Shown one piece after another: positions 14,513 through 23,306 of a stretch of 64,000 bases of DNA; within the stretch, counting starts at the first letter, position 1, and each line of letters begins with the position of its first letter. A program made the translations under genes and the position numbers. The notes beneath the pieces are model-generated. The model did not search any database and was not told the DNA's origin. It saw only the letters and a program-made list of their open reading frames with translations. Source of the stretch: Arthrobacter nitroguajacolicus_D (GTDB taxonomy: Bacteria; Actinomycetota; Actinomycetes; Actinomycetales; Micrococcaceae); contig NZ_JAVDSH010000001.1 of NCBI RefSeq assembly GCF_031455195.1, forward strand, positions 248,001 through 312,000. Reading direction: 5' to 3'.

Positions 14513-16171
14513 CTAGACGCGGAGTGCCTCATGGGCGAATAGTTCCTGTCCTTCGCGGACGGTCTGGAGGCAACGCGGATCAGTACCGGTGTCCAACGCA
14601 GGCAGAAGGGGTGTCCGCGCCCGGGGGTCCGTGCTCCAGGACTGGACCCTGCTGTCAGCAACCTGGACCATCAGCTCCTCTACTTCCCACACAGCGAAAC
14701 TGGCCGGGGCGCCCGGCACGAGTTGGCCCATCAGGGGGTTCCGATGCTTGGTGGCCCGCCAGCCGGCCCGCGTGTGGCCCAGGAAAGCGGCCCTCGCCGA
14801 GATTCGCTGCTCCGGATTGCTGTGCTCCAAACAGGCGCGGACGCTGGACCAGGGGCGCAATGGAGTCACAGGGCTGTCACTGCCGAAGGCAATGGGGACG
14901 CCACTGGCATAGAAGGAAGCGAAAGGATTCATGGATTGGCTTCGCCCGCCGAGACGCTGAGAATACAAGCCACCAGCGGCACCCCAGGCGGAGTCGAATC
15001 CCGGCTGCACACTGACGGTGACGGAGTACTTGGCCAACCTGTCGATGGCGGCCTGGTCAGCCATCTCGACGTGTTCCAGCCGGTGGCCCGCTGCACGGAT
15101 ACGCTGCTCCCCCACCTCGGCGGCGGCCACGTCCATCGCGTCCAGAACGGCGGCCAATCCAGCGTCACCAATCACGTGGAATCCGGCCTGGATGCCCAGC
15201 AGCGATGTAGCCGCGATGTGCTTTGCCGCGTCGTCCACCGTCAGGTACAGGTTGCCGCGTTCACCCGGTGCGTCCGAATAGTCATTCACCAACGCGGCCG
15301 TCCTTGAACCGATGGATCCGTCCATGTTCAGGTCCCCGGCGAGTCCCCGCACTTCGGTACCCAAGCCAGCCAGGATGCTCCGGGCGTGCTCTTCGGAGGT
15401 AGCCAACTCACCCCAGTACGGAAGTACCTCGGGACTTCCGGGCTGACCATTCCACGATGCCGCCAAGCGAAGGTCTTCCGGGCCGCAGATGTGGGGGGCG
15501 GACATTTCCGCCAGCGCGACGTAGCCGTTGGCGGAGGCTTCCTTCAAGGCCTGCTCCTGGTATGCGCGTCGCTGCGCTTCCGGGAACTGCCGGGCCGTCA
15601 ACCGGGCCGCGGTGTGTGCCGCCCGCACTGCCTGCGCGGTCCCCGCCCAGCCGTCCAGGCCGTTCAGGTTGGCCGCAGCGGCCAACGAGGCCGAGACCAG
15701 GGCGGAGTGGACATCGATGCGTGAAAGGTACACCTGGCGGCCGCCCGATGCCCGTTCCAGTTCCTCGAGGGTGGGCAACGTGGGATCATCCCAGAGCGTC
15801 TCGTCCCAGCCGTGGCCCAGGATGGTTCCCGTACCGCCCGAGGAAGCAACGGCGTCGAGCAGTTCCCTGGCCGAACGCACAGCGCCAAGCTGCAAGCCCG
15901 ACAAGGCCAGACCGGTTTCGGTCAGGTGCGCATGCGAGTCGACAAAACCCGGTGCCAGCAGGGCTCCGCGAAGGTCGATGATGTCCATCGATGAATCGGC
16001 AATGGACGTTGCGGCCTGCTCCGAACCCACCCAGGCGACGGTATCGCCGTCCACCACCATGGCTGTTGCGAACGGATCCGCAGCCGTATAGATCGAACCA
16101 TTGCGGTACATGGTGACCTTCTTGCCGGTCCCTGTGTGGTCATTGCCGGCAGGCGCGCCTGGCTGGTTCAT
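14513..16171 (-). CDS. Metal-dependent amidohydrolase (YtcJ-like)
   Basis: A 552-residue amidohydrolase-superfamily protein. It has the N-terminal composite beta-sandwich (NGSIYTAADPFATAMVVDG), the first metal motif GFVDSHAHL, later histidines in GFHVIGDAG and HRLEHVE, and the terminal aspartate in FGSDSPV. YtcJ-type members are cytoplasmic hydrolases of largely unknown substrate; some act on cyclic amides or N-acyl compounds. AAGGAG 8 nt before the ATG supports the start. It follows helY on the same strand with a 48-nt gap. Confidence 0.85.
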   Translation of the reverse strand: MNQPGAPAGNDHTGTGKKVTMYRNGSIYTAADPFATAMVVDGDTVAWVGSEQAATSIADSSMDIIDLRGALLAPGFVDSHAHLTETGLALSGLQLGAVRSARELLDAVASSGGTGTILGHGWDETLWDDPTLPTLEELERASGGRQVYLSRIDVHSALVSASLAAAANLNGLDGWAGTAQAVRAAHTAARLTARQFPEAQRRAYQEQALKEASANGYVALAEMSAPHICGPEDLRLAASWNGQPGSPEVLPYWGELATSEEHARSILAGLGTEVRGLAGDLNMDGSIGSRTAALVNDYSDAPGERGNLYLTVDDAAKHIAATSLLGIQAGFHVIGDAGLAAVLDAMDVAAAEVGEQRIRAAGHRLEHVEMADQAAIDRLAKYSVTVSVQPGFDSAWGAAGGLYSQRLGGRSQSMNPFASFYASGVPIAFGSDSPVTPLRPWSSVRACLEHSNPEQRISARAAFLGHTRAGWRATKHRNPLMGQLVPGAPASFAVWEVEELMVQVADSRVQSWSTDPRARTPLLPALDTGTDPRCLQTVREGQELFAHEALRV

Positions 16172-16219
16172 GCGTTGAGCTCCTTGAGCGGTTGAAGGCG
16201 GTAATTCATGGAGATGGCG

Positions 16220-19195
16220 TCAGGCCACGGTGGAATAGGCCACGACGCCGCGCCGGACCAGGTCAATGGACTCACGGCAGATCCTGGACAGGCGTGGGTC
16301 CAGTTGCGGAATCTTGGCTAATTGGTCCAGAAGATCCACTACCTGCTTCGCCCAACGGACGAAGTCCCCTGCAGCGAGGTCGGTTCCGCTGAGGACATCC
16401 TGCAGGTGGCGTCCCTTGGCCCACTTGTACATCGGCCACATCAGTCCAAGTTCGGGCTCCCCGGTGAGCGGGAGCCGGTGGTGTTCTTCTGTGTCCTCCA
16501 ACTGGGACCATTCGCGCACCACGATGTCCACGGCTGACTCGAGCGAGACCGTCGGCATCTTCGGCCGCAACCCACGGTCCTCGCGCTTGGCCTGGTACAC
16601 CAAGGTGCTGGCCAGGGAGGCCAGCTCGGCGGCGTCGAGGTCGTTGATGGCGCCCTGCCGCACGGACTGGGAGATGAGGAGGTCCTTTTCGCCGTAGATC
16701 CGGCGGAGACGCTGCCCATCGGCGCTGATAGTTACCTGGCCCGTGTCATCCGTTTCCAGATAACCATAGGCTGAGAGGACATCGCAGACACGATCGAACG
16801 TCTTGGCGATCGTATTGGTCCTGCCTTGGATCTGGCGGACCAGCCCGTCGGTTTCCTTGCGCAACTTCCACCAGCGCTCCGACCATCGCGCGTGGTCCTC
16901 GCGTTCGCTGCACCCATGGCACGGGTGCGCGCGCAACGCACGCCGGAGATCCGCGATCTTCTTTTCCTGGTCCGGGAGCCGGGCGCCCAAACCGAAGTCC
17001 TCGTGCCTGCTGTGATGACGGCTGTGCGGCACGTCTTCACTGATGGCATGACGCATTGCCGCGGCCAGGTCGCGCCGGGACTTGGGTACCTTGGAATTGA
17101 AGGACTTGGGGATCCTAATCCGGGTCACCGGGGACACAGGCCCTTCGAGGTCGTGGACACCGATGCGCCGGAGCTGGTTATCGGACGTCAGCACAGAGGG
17201 CCTGGGCTCGCGGGCGTTACGGTCCACTTCGAGGACCACCGCATGCCCAGCCAACCTGCCGCTGTAGATGCTGATGACGTCGCCGGGTATCAACCGTGTC
17301 AACGAGTCGGCTACGTGGGACCGGCGGGCACGCTGGTTGTCCCGTGCCGCGAAGTTCTCGGCATCGCTGAGGTCGCGGCGGAGCTTGGAGTACTCGGTGA
17401 AGTCCCCTAAATGGCATTGCATGGACTTCGCATACCCAGCCAGTGACTCTTCGCGTCCGCGCACCTGCCGGGCGAGGCCAACGACGGATCGGTCCGCCTG
17501 GAACTGGGCGAACGACGACTCAAGGATTTCACGTGCCCGCACCCGGCCGAACTGGGCGATCAAGTTGATGCTCATGTTGTACGTGGGGCGGAAGCTGGAG
17601 TTCAGGGGGTAGGTGCGCCGGGAAGCAAGCCCGGCGACGGCGGTGGGATCGGTTCCGGGCTGCCACAGGACCACGGCATGGCCTTCGACGTCGATGCCGC
17701 GTCGTCCAGCGCGACCCGTGAGCTGGGTGTACTCCCCCGCGGTGATGTTGACGTGCGCTTCGCCGTTGAACTTCTCGAGCTTCTCCAGGACCACGCAGCG
17801 CGCAGGCATGTTGACGCCCAGAGCGAGGGTTTCCGTGGCGAAGACGGCTTTGACCAGTCCGTCTGCGAAGAGCTTTTCCACCACTTCCTTGAAGGTGGGG
17901 AGCATGCCGGCGTGATGGGCGGCGAAGCCCCTGACAAGTCCGTCCCGCCAGCCCCAAAAGCCAAGGACGTCGAGATCGTCGGCAGGAATTTCGTGGCTTG
18001 CCTCGTCCACACGCTGGGCAATGATCTGTTGTTCCCGCTCGGTTGTGAGCCACAAACCCGATGCCGCGCACTGGGCCACTGCAGCGTCACAGCCGGCCCT
18101 GGAGAAGATGAACGTGATGGCCGGCAACAGATCCTGCCGCCGCAGGCTCTCGATGACCTGGGGGCGGCTGGCTTTCCGGACCGGGCTGCGCTGCTCGGAC
18201 TGCTGCCTGTCATCCCGGTATCGGTCCTGGCGGCGACGGCTCCGGCCCCCATGCCCGTACCGCCCGGCTGTGTTCATCCTGCTTTCCGAGCGGGCCATGG
18301 CCAACAGATCGGGGTTGACTTCGAATTCCGGACTGTTGACGCTATGGCTGGCCTTCAGGGATGTGGACCGCGCGGAGGCCACTTTCCGGCGTTGCGGGAC
18401 GGCAGGCTCGACCGGGATCTCGGCATTTTCCGACAGATCCGGCACCTCGGGATCCTGCCGTTCCGGCGCGGGTGGAGCAATCTCATCGAAGGTGGTGTCG
18501 CCGGCAAAGAGGTCCACGATTTCCCGGCCCACCATCACGTGCTGCCAGAGCGGGACGGGCCGGTGTTCGGAGACAATGACGTCGGTGTCGCCCCTGACGG
18601 TGTCCAACCAGGCGCCAAATTCTTCGGCGTTGGAAACGGTAGCGCTGAGCGACGCAACCTGCACTTCGCTGGGCAAGTGGATGATGACTTCCTCCCACAC
18701 TGCCCCGCGGAAGCGGTCTGCCAAGTAGTGGACCTCATCCATGACCACGAAGCCCAAATCGCCAAGGGTCTCCGAGTCGGCGTACAACATGTTCCGAAGC
18801 ACCTCGGTGGTCATGACCACCACGGGAGCATCGCCGTTGATGGTGGTGTCACCGGTCAGCAAACCCACGTTGGCCGCACCGTACTTGGCCGCCAGTTCAG
18901 AGAACTTCTGGTTGCTCAGTGCCTTGATGGGGGTGGTGTAAAAGGCCTTGAGGCCGCGTTCCAAGGCAAGGTAGATGGCAAACTCGCCAACGATCGTCTT
19001 TCCGGCTCCCGTGGGGGCCGCCACGAGGACTCCACGCCCCTCCTGCAGGGAGCGGCACGCCTCACGTTGGAAGTCGTCGAGATCGAATTCGAGCGAACGG
19101 GCAAAGGATCCGAGATACGTTTTCGACTCGGCCGCCCGCTGGGCTGCGGCCTGGTAACGGTCGGACGGTGATGGAGACCCGGAAATGGAGGACAT
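16220..19195 (-). CDS. helY: SKI2/Mtr4-like DEAD/DEAH-box RNA helicase
   Basis: A 991-residue ATP-dependent helicase. RecA domain 1 has APTGAGKT (60-67) and a DEVH box; SATVSN is motif III; RecA domain 2 ends with QLTGRAGRRGID (motif VI). A C-terminal DSHCT-type helical domain follows. Between the RecA domains lies an unusually long, charged insertion (about residues 240-345) rich in Arg, Ser, Pro and Glu, probably disordered. HelY lies near the Pup-proteasome genes in many actinobacteria. TAGGCT 6 nt before the ATG suggests a leaderless mRNA. It probably acts in RNA turnover. Confidence 0.9.
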   Translation of the reverse strand: MSSISGSPSPSDRYQAAAQRAAESKTYLGSFARSLEFDLDDFQREACRSLQEGRGVLVAAPTGAGKTIVGEFAIYLALERGLKAFYTTPIKALSNQKFSELAAKYGAANVGLLTGDTTINGDAPVVVMTTEVLRNMLYADSETLGDLGFVVMDEVHYLADRFRGAVWEEVIIHLPSEVQVASLSATVSNAEEFGAWLDTVRGDTDVIVSEHRPVPLWQHVMVGREIVDLFAGDTTFDEIAPPAPERQDPEVPDLSENAEIPVEPAVPQRRKVASARSTSLKASHSVNSPEFEVNPDLLAMARSESRMNTAGRYGHGGRSRRRQDRYRDDRQQSEQRSPVRKASRPQVIESLRRQDLLPAITFIFSRAGCDAAVAQCAASGLWLTTEREQQIIAQRVDEASHEIPADDLDVLGFWGWRDGLVRGFAAHHAGMLPTFKEVVEKLFADGLVKAVFATETLALGVNMPARCVVLEKLEKFNGEAHVNITAGEYTQLTGRAGRRGIDVEGHAVVLWQPGTDPTAVAGLASRRTYPLNSSFRPTYNMSINLIAQFGRVRAREILESSFAQFQADRSVVGLARQVRGREESLAGYAKSMQCHLGDFTEYSKLRRDLSDAENFAARDNQRARRSHVADSLTRLIPGDVISIYSGRLAGHAVVLEVDRNAREPRPSVLTSDNQLRRIGVHDLEGPVSPVTRIRIPKSFNSKVPKSRRDLAAAMRHAISEDVPHSRHHSRHEDFGLGARLPDQEKKIADLRRALRAHPCHGCSEREDHARWSERWWKLRKETDGLVRQIQGRTNTIAKTFDRVCDVLSAYGYLETDDTGQVTISADGQRLRRIYGEKDLLISQSVRQGAINDLDAAELASLASTLVYQAKREDRGLRPKMPTVSLESAVDIVVREWSQLEDTEEHHRLPLTGEPELGLMWPMYKWAKGRHLQDVLSGTDLAAGDFVRWAKQVVDLLDQLAKIPQLDPRLSRICRESIDLVRRGVVAYSTVA

Positions 19196-19201
19196 GGCTC
19201 A

Positions 19202-19207
19202 AGCCTA
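19202..19207 (-). promoter_or_regulatory. -10 box (TAGGCT) for helY
   Basis: TAGGCT on the minus strand is 6 nt from the helY ATG. It lies in the 24-nt gap after tatC, so helY can be transcribed separately from the tat genes. Confidence 0.45.
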
Positions 19208-19219
19208 GTAGGCCATGGT

Positions 19220-20056
19220 CTAGAGATTCTCCAGATCTGCGGCAGAGGTGGCGATGTCCGCAGTGGCTTCAGTCTCAGCGGCACGCTTCAGGGCCCGGCG
19301 CTCCCGTCGACGGTCATTGAGGAGGCACACTCCAATGGCCGCGAAGAAGAGTAGCAACATGGGGGCTGCCAGGTAGAACATGCTCATGGCGTCAGCGCCC
19401 GGAGCAGCCATGGCCGCGAAGAGGCACACCAGGAAGATGGTGATCCGCCAGCTCTTAACGAGTTGCTTGCCTTTGACGATTCCTGCCAGGTTCAAGCCAA
19501 CCAGTACCACTGGGACAAGGAAAGCGATACCGAAAGCCAACAGGAGCCGCAGGACGAACGCCAAATAGATCTCTGCGCTGATGAAGTTTGAGCCGCCCAC
19601 CGGGGTGAAGTCGGTCAGCACGCGCACGGCGTTGGGAAGCACGAGCCACGCGAGGAGGACGCCGCCGATGAACAGTGGAACTGCCGCAGCCACAAACGAC
19701 AGCGCCAGACGGCGTTCCTTTTTGTGAAGCCCGGGCACGATGAACGCCCACAGCTGATAGATCCATATGGGGCTGGAAAGTATCACGCCAAGGAACACCG
19801 ATACCTGGACCATGAGGTCGAACGAACTTGCGACGCCGTCAAAGTTCAGGGTGGCCGCCCTGCCTTCTTTTTCGTTGAGGTCCTTGATCGGTTTGATCAG
19901 CGCTTCAAGGAGAGGCTGGTAGAGGATGAAGCCCACCACGGTTCCGACGATGACGCCGATAGCAGCCTTGAAGAGCCGGTTCCTCAGCTCCTTGAGGTGG
20001 TCAAGGAGCGCCATCCGGGCTTCGGGGTTGGCCTTGCGCCCCTTCGTTTCTACCAC
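19220..20056 (-). CDS. tatC: Sec-independent (Tat) translocase subunit TatC
   Basis: TatC is the receptor for twin-arginine signal peptides. The 278-residue protein has six hydrophobic segments and the conserved cytoplasmic N-terminus (MALLDHLKELRNRLFKA, the HLxELRxR motif). The VSVFLGVILSSPIWIYQLWAF and LVLPNAV regions are also typical. A charged C-terminal tail of about 35 residues is extra and cytoplasmic. It follows tatA after 5 nt. Confidence 0.96.
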   Translation of the reverse strand: MVETKGRKANPEARMALLDHLKELRNRLFKAAIGVIVGTVVGFILYQPLLEALIKPIKDLNEKEGRAATLNFDGVASSFDLMVQVSVFLGVILSSPIWIYQLWAFIVPGLHKKERRLALSFVAAAVPLFIGGVLLAWLVLPNAVRVLTDFTPVGGSNFISAEIYLAFVLRLLLAFGIAFLVPVVLVGLNLAGIVKGKQLVKSWRITIFLVCLFAAMAAPGADAMSMFYLAAPMLLLFFAAIGVCLLNDRRRERRALKRAAETEATADIATSAADLENL

Positions 20057-20061
20057 TCTTC

Positions 20062-20331
20062 TTAGACGCGGTTGGCGGGCGGAACGTCGGTCTCGCCGTT
20101 GTTCTGTGCCTTCACATCCGGGTGACCTACCACTTTGCCTTCAACGGCGTCAGAAGGTTCCTGCGAGTCCTTCGTTTCGGAAGAACCGTCCTTCTTCATT
20201 TCCCGGACTTCAGACTTGAAAATGCGCATCGACTGTCCAATGCTGCGTGCCATGGACGGCAGCTTCGGTGCGGCGAAGAGCACCAGAGCCAGGACGATGA
20301 TGATGATGAGATGCCAGCCTTCGAGCCTCAT
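20062..20331 (-). CDS. tatA: Tat translocase pore subunit TatA
   Basis: An 89-residue protein with one N-terminal membrane helix (HLIIIIVLALVLFAAPKLP), the hinge (LP) and an amphipathic helix (SMARSIGQSMRIFKSEVREM), then a polar tail, as in TatA/TatE. TatA oligomers form the translocation path that works with the TatC encoded immediately downstream. A GGGGAGGTCC-like purine stretch lies upstream of the ATG. Confidence 0.95.
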   Translation of the reverse strand: MRLEGWHLIIIIVLALVLFAAPKLPSMARSIGQSMRIFKSEVREMKKDGSSETKDSQEPSDAVEGKVVGHPDVKAQNNGETDVPPANRV

Positions 20332-20367
20332 GTGGGGAGGTCCTTTCCTTTTGGATACATCCTACGT

Positions 20368-20718
20368 CTATCTGAATTCTATGTCGTGCAGGGACTGTGG
20401 CTGACCCCGCTCGGCTTTGCGTTTGACGCGTTTTTGACGCCGAACTTCCTGTCGGGAGGCTTTGGCCGTCAGGTAATCATGACGCATCTGCTCCGGGGAG
20501 GCAAAAATGGCGGAGCCCGGTTCAGGGCGGTCTGCGGCCGTTTCAACATCAGAGGTTTTCGGGACCGGCGGAAGGTTGCTGAAACGTTTACCTGCATCAG
20601 CCAATTCATGAACAGTTGTCATGAATTTCCTGAACAAGCGATACCCCAACGTCACGTGGAGGAGCAACGAAAGGGCAATGAGCGCGATCCACAACAGGAT
20701 CCAGAACCACCAAGGCAT
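20368..20718 (-). CDS. Conserved actinobacterial single-pass membrane protein, unknown function
   Basis: The 116-residue product has one N-terminal transmembrane helix (about 3-24, rich in Trp, Leu and Ile). A cytoplasmic segment follows with conserved-looking strings (YRLFRKFMTTVHEL) and a strongly basic C-terminus (RRQKRVKRKAER). No catalytic motif is visible. Genes of this type commonly sit between pafBC and tatA in actinobacteria. TAGACT 6 nt before the ATG suggests a leaderless transcript. Confidence 0.65.
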   Translation of the reverse strand: MPWWFWILLWIALIALSLLLHVTLGYRLFRKFMTTVHELADAGKRFSNLPPVPKTSDVETAADRPEPGSAIFASPEQMRHDYLTAKASRQEVRRQKRVKRKAERGQPQSLHDIEFR

Positions 20719-20724
20719 CTGAGT

Positions 20725-20730
20725 AGTCTA
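20725..20730 (-). promoter_or_regulatory. -10 box (TAGACT) for the small membrane protein gene
   Basis: TAGACT on the minus strand ends 6 nt before the ATG at 20718 and overlaps the stop region of pafBC. Confidence 0.4.
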
Positions 20731-22746
20731 GCCAGCCCGGCCGGCCGACGAAGAGTCGTACCCGGCCAGGGCCCGGTTGAGCCATGCACGGGTTGCCTGC
20801 CGCAAGGTCTCGGGGTCGAGGATCCGCACCGAGCCGCCGTGTTGCGAAATGAACATGGGCAGCCACTCTGCGCTGCCGAACCGGACCTCGGCGAGGAGAC
20901 CGCCGTCGGGCAATTGCGCCGTGCGCTCCGCGTAGTAGTCGTCAGCCAGTCCGGCTCCCTGCCGGGTGAGTTGCAGTACTACCAGCACGTCGTCATCGCT
21001 GGGAGTGTAGAGCCGCGCGGGGAAGGCGTCCCGGGCTGTCACCGTACCTGAAGCGGGACGGCCGTTCGGCTCCAGGGACTCCACCCTGTCCAACCGGAAG
21101 TTTCGGAGCCCTTCCTTGCTGTGGCAATAGGCCTCGAAGTACCAGGTGTTGTCCAGCGAATAGAGCCGCAGCGGGTCGACATCCCGTTCGGTGACTTCGT
21201 CCCGCTGGAGCGACAGGTACGTTAGGCGGAGCTGCTGACCTTCCCGGATGGCCTTGGTGATGGTGGCGAAGGCCTGGGATTGTTCGGGCGCCACCGATTG
21301 GCCTGCTACCGAACCTGCCAGCCGACCAGCCTGCCCTGCAGCGCCGGTCAGCTTGATGGTGACGGACTCCAGTGCGCTCCCGGGTTCGTCTTCGGGCATG
21401 CCCGCCAGGGCGGGCAGATCTCCCAGCATGGCCAGCCCGGTCAGCAGGGCCGCCGCTTCGTCCTCGCTGAAGCGTACGGGGCGGTTCAGGTCCAGGTGCT
21501 CGGAGATGTAGACATGGTCGTTTTCCCATTGGATGTCCAGGAGGTCGTCCGGATAGCCTTCGGGCAAGCCGGAACAGATCAGGATCTTCAGATCGTCTAT
21601 CAGCGCTTTGCGGCTGATGCCGAAGTGGTCTGCGACTTCCTGGATGTGCAGGCCCTGGTGGTGGACCAGGAACGGGACCAGCTGCAGCATCCTGGCCAGC
21701 TGGTCCTCCGATGTACGCTTGCGCGCCCGCGGCGTCGGCCCGGCTTCGGGAAAGATCACCGGTGGCTCCGCCGCGGCGTCGAAGTCCAAGGCAGTTTTAA
21801 GGCGGCGGACGACGGCGGCCCGCAACTCAGCGGGTCCAATCACCGTGGCGTGTGGCCCGTAGGATGCCAATTCTTCGGCGAGTTGTTCAGGATCCCTGAA
21901 CTCCACCGCGATGCGGTCACGATCGCTGGTGGCCGAAACCGATCCGTGCGGCGCAGCCCGTTTTCGCAGGGCAAGCAGCCGGCCCTTGTCCACATCGAGG
22001 ATGGCCTGTTGGACGGGCAACTCGTTGAGGGCGTCAAGCTCAGCCCGGGCGTTGAATTCTGCCGGCGGCTCGAAACTGTTGCCGGTCACGACTGTCACCG
22101 CCGTTGTCATGCGCGAGAGCCTGAAGACCCTTTTGGCCACCCTCCCCCGGTCGAACCCCACAAGGTACCACTGTCCAAATCGGCTCCCGAGCCCCCACGG
22201 CTCCACTTCCCGCTCTTCCTCGCGTCCAGTGCTGACCGCAAGGTAGCCGAAACGGACCGGATGCCTGCCATGCATGGCCGCAACGACGTCGTCGAAAGCC
22301 TGTCCGGCGGGCTTGATGCGGGGCTGGACTCCGGCAGGCAGGTCGACGTCCGTGAAACCACCGGCAGCCTGCAGCTTCCGGACGGCGTTTGCTGCCGCGG
22401 TACCCAAAGCGGCGCGTTCCCACAACTGCGCAGCCAGAAGGAGCACCGTGCTCTCTGCCGGTGTCAGGTTCACCTCGGGAAGCCGGTTGGAGTCCTTGCC
22501 GATCCGGTATCGGGTGGACGCGGGGTCGTCGGCGCCAAAACTGCGGGGATCGGTCAATGTTTCGATTTCGAAGCCGAACTGCTTCAGGTCCACTTTGTCG
22601 CGCTCGAACATGCGCCCAAAAGCGACGTCGTTCTCGGCTGAATCGTGGTAGACCTTTTCGCGAAGGACGGAACGCGGAAGCCCCACCTTGGTATTGAGCA
22701 AAGCCAGGAGGAGGTTCAGGAGTCGTTCGGTGCGGGATGCAGACAC
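20728..22746 (-). CDS. pafBC: PafBC, fused WYL-domain DNA-damage regulator
   Basis: PafB and PafC together activate the LexA-independent mycobacterial DNA-damage response. Here they are one polypeptide of 672 residues with two helix-turn-helix plus WYL modules. The first HTH is in SASRTERLLNLLLAL... and the second near RMLQLVPFLVHHQG...VADHFGIS. The WYL regions include VRFGYLAVSTGREEEREVEPWGL and LRLTYLSLQRDEVTERDVDPLRLY. Natural PafBC fusion is known from Arthrobacter. The GTG at 22746 is chosen because TAACGT lies 7 nt upstream and the protein then begins directly with the HTH. Confidence 0.93.
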   Translation of the reverse strand: MSASRTERLLNLLLALLNTKVGLPRSVLREKVYHDSAENDVAFGRMFERDKVDLKQFGFEIETLTDPRSFGADDPASTRYRIGKDSNRLPEVNLTPAESTVLLLAAQLWERAALGTAAANAVRKLQAAGGFTDVDLPAGVQPRIKPAGQAFDDVVAAMHGRHPVRFGYLAVSTGREEEREVEPWGLGSRFGQWYLVGFDRGRVAKRVFRLSRMTTAVTVVTGNSFEPPAEFNARAELDALNELPVQQAILDVDKGRLLALRKRAAPHGSVSATSDRDRIAVEFRDPEQLAEELASYGPHATVIGPAELRAAVVRRLKTALDFDAAAEPPVIFPEAGPTPRARKRTSEDQLARMLQLVPFLVHHQGLHIQEVADHFGISRKALIDDLKILICSGLPEGYPDDLLDIQWENDHVYISEHLDLNRPVRFSEDEAAALLTGLAMLGDLPALAGMPEDEPGSALESVTIKLTGAAGQAGRLAGSVAGQSVAPEQSQAFATITKAIREGQQLRLTYLSLQRDEVTERDVDPLRLYSLDNTWYFEAYCHSKEGLRNFRLDRVESLEPNGRPASGTVTARDAFPARLYTPSDDDVLVVLQLTRQGAGLADDYYAERTAQLPDGGLLAEVRFGSAEWLPMFISQHGGSVRILDPETLRQATRAWLNRALAGYDSSSAGRAG

Positions 22747-22753
22747 GGTTGCT

Positions 22754-22759
22754 ACGTTA
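22754..22759 (-). promoter_or_regulatory. -10 box (TAACGT) for pafBC
   Basis: TAACGT on the minus strand is followed by 7 nt and GTG. I did not see the TTGTCGGTG element of PafBC-dependent promoters upstream of it. Confidence 0.4.
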
Positions 22760-22780
22760 CTAAAGTCCGGCGGGAAAGCA

Positions 22781-22827
22781 GCAAGGCGCGTCACCGACCG
22801 GTAGAACCGGAGGGCAACGCGCCTTGC
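22781..22827 (-). terminator. Possible terminator after the small FKBP gene
   Basis: GCAAGGCGCGT (22781-22791) pairs perfectly with ACGCGCCTTGC (22817-22827), with a 25-nt loop that can itself pair (CCGGT/ACCGG). Only a short T-run follows on the minus strand. Confidence 0.4.
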
Positions 22828-22841
22828 GCAGAACGCGGGTC

Positions 22842-23237
22842 CTAGCGGACAGCGACGAGGTCAACCACGAAGATCAGGGCTTCGTTGGGCTTGATAGCTC
22901 CGCCGGCACCACGGGAGCCGTAAGCCAGCTCCGACGGGATCTCCAGTCGACGGCGACCGCCAACCTTCATGCCCAGCAGGCCCTGGTCCCAACCCTGGAT
23001 GACCTGGCCGACGCCGACGCGGAAGTCGAGCGGGGCGCCGCGGCCCCAGGAAGCGTCAAACTCTTCGCCCGTGGACCAGGCGACGCCAACGTAGTGGGTG
23101 GAGACAGTGTCCCCGGCCTTTGCTTCCGGGCCCGTGCCCTCAATGAGGTCCGTGATGACGAGGTCCGTGGGGACGTCACCTTCCGGGAAGTCGATTTCAG
23201 GCTTGGTGCGGTCGAAGTCACGCTGACCAAATGACAT
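22842..23237 (-). CDS. FKBP-type peptidyl-prolyl cis-trans isomerase
   Basis: A 131-residue cytoplasmic single-domain FKBP. Conserved features are GDTVSTHYVG, FDASWGRGAPLDFRVG, VIQGWDQGLLGMKVGGRRRLEIP and LAYGSRG, with the FKBP active-site residues in the usual order. It catalyses prolyl isomerisation during protein folding. A strong AAAAGGAG site precedes the ATG. It lies just downstream of a lipoprotein FKBP. Confidence 0.92.
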   Translation of the reverse strand: MSFGQRDFDRTKPEIDFPEGDVPTDLVITDLIEGTGPEAKAGDTVSTHYVGVAWSTGEEFDASWGRGAPLDFRVGVGQVIQGWDQGLLGMKVGGRRRLEIPSELAYGSRGAGGAIKPNEALIFVVDLVAVR

Positions 23238-23306
23238 GGCTGCTCCTTTTGCAGGATGGATGAGTGGTTGTCGAATACCAGCCTAAGCCAGTGCCCGCGA
23301 CTTGAA

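Noticed and set aside
14398..14661. An 87-codon minus-strand frame ending downstream of the amidohydrolase
   Set aside because: Most of it overlaps the amidohydrolase in another frame; the short free tail has no start codon with a ribosome-binding site or -10 box.
17678..19171. A 497-codon open frame on the plus strand
   Set aside because: It is fully antisense to helY, has no ribosome-binding site or family motif, and follows from the third-position GC bias of helY.
20754..23237. A PafBC-dependent (RecA-NDp-like) promoter for the FKBP or pafBC genes
   Set aside because: A partial CGGTCGGTG-like string near 22795 lacks the correct distance to a TANNNT box in front of a gene.
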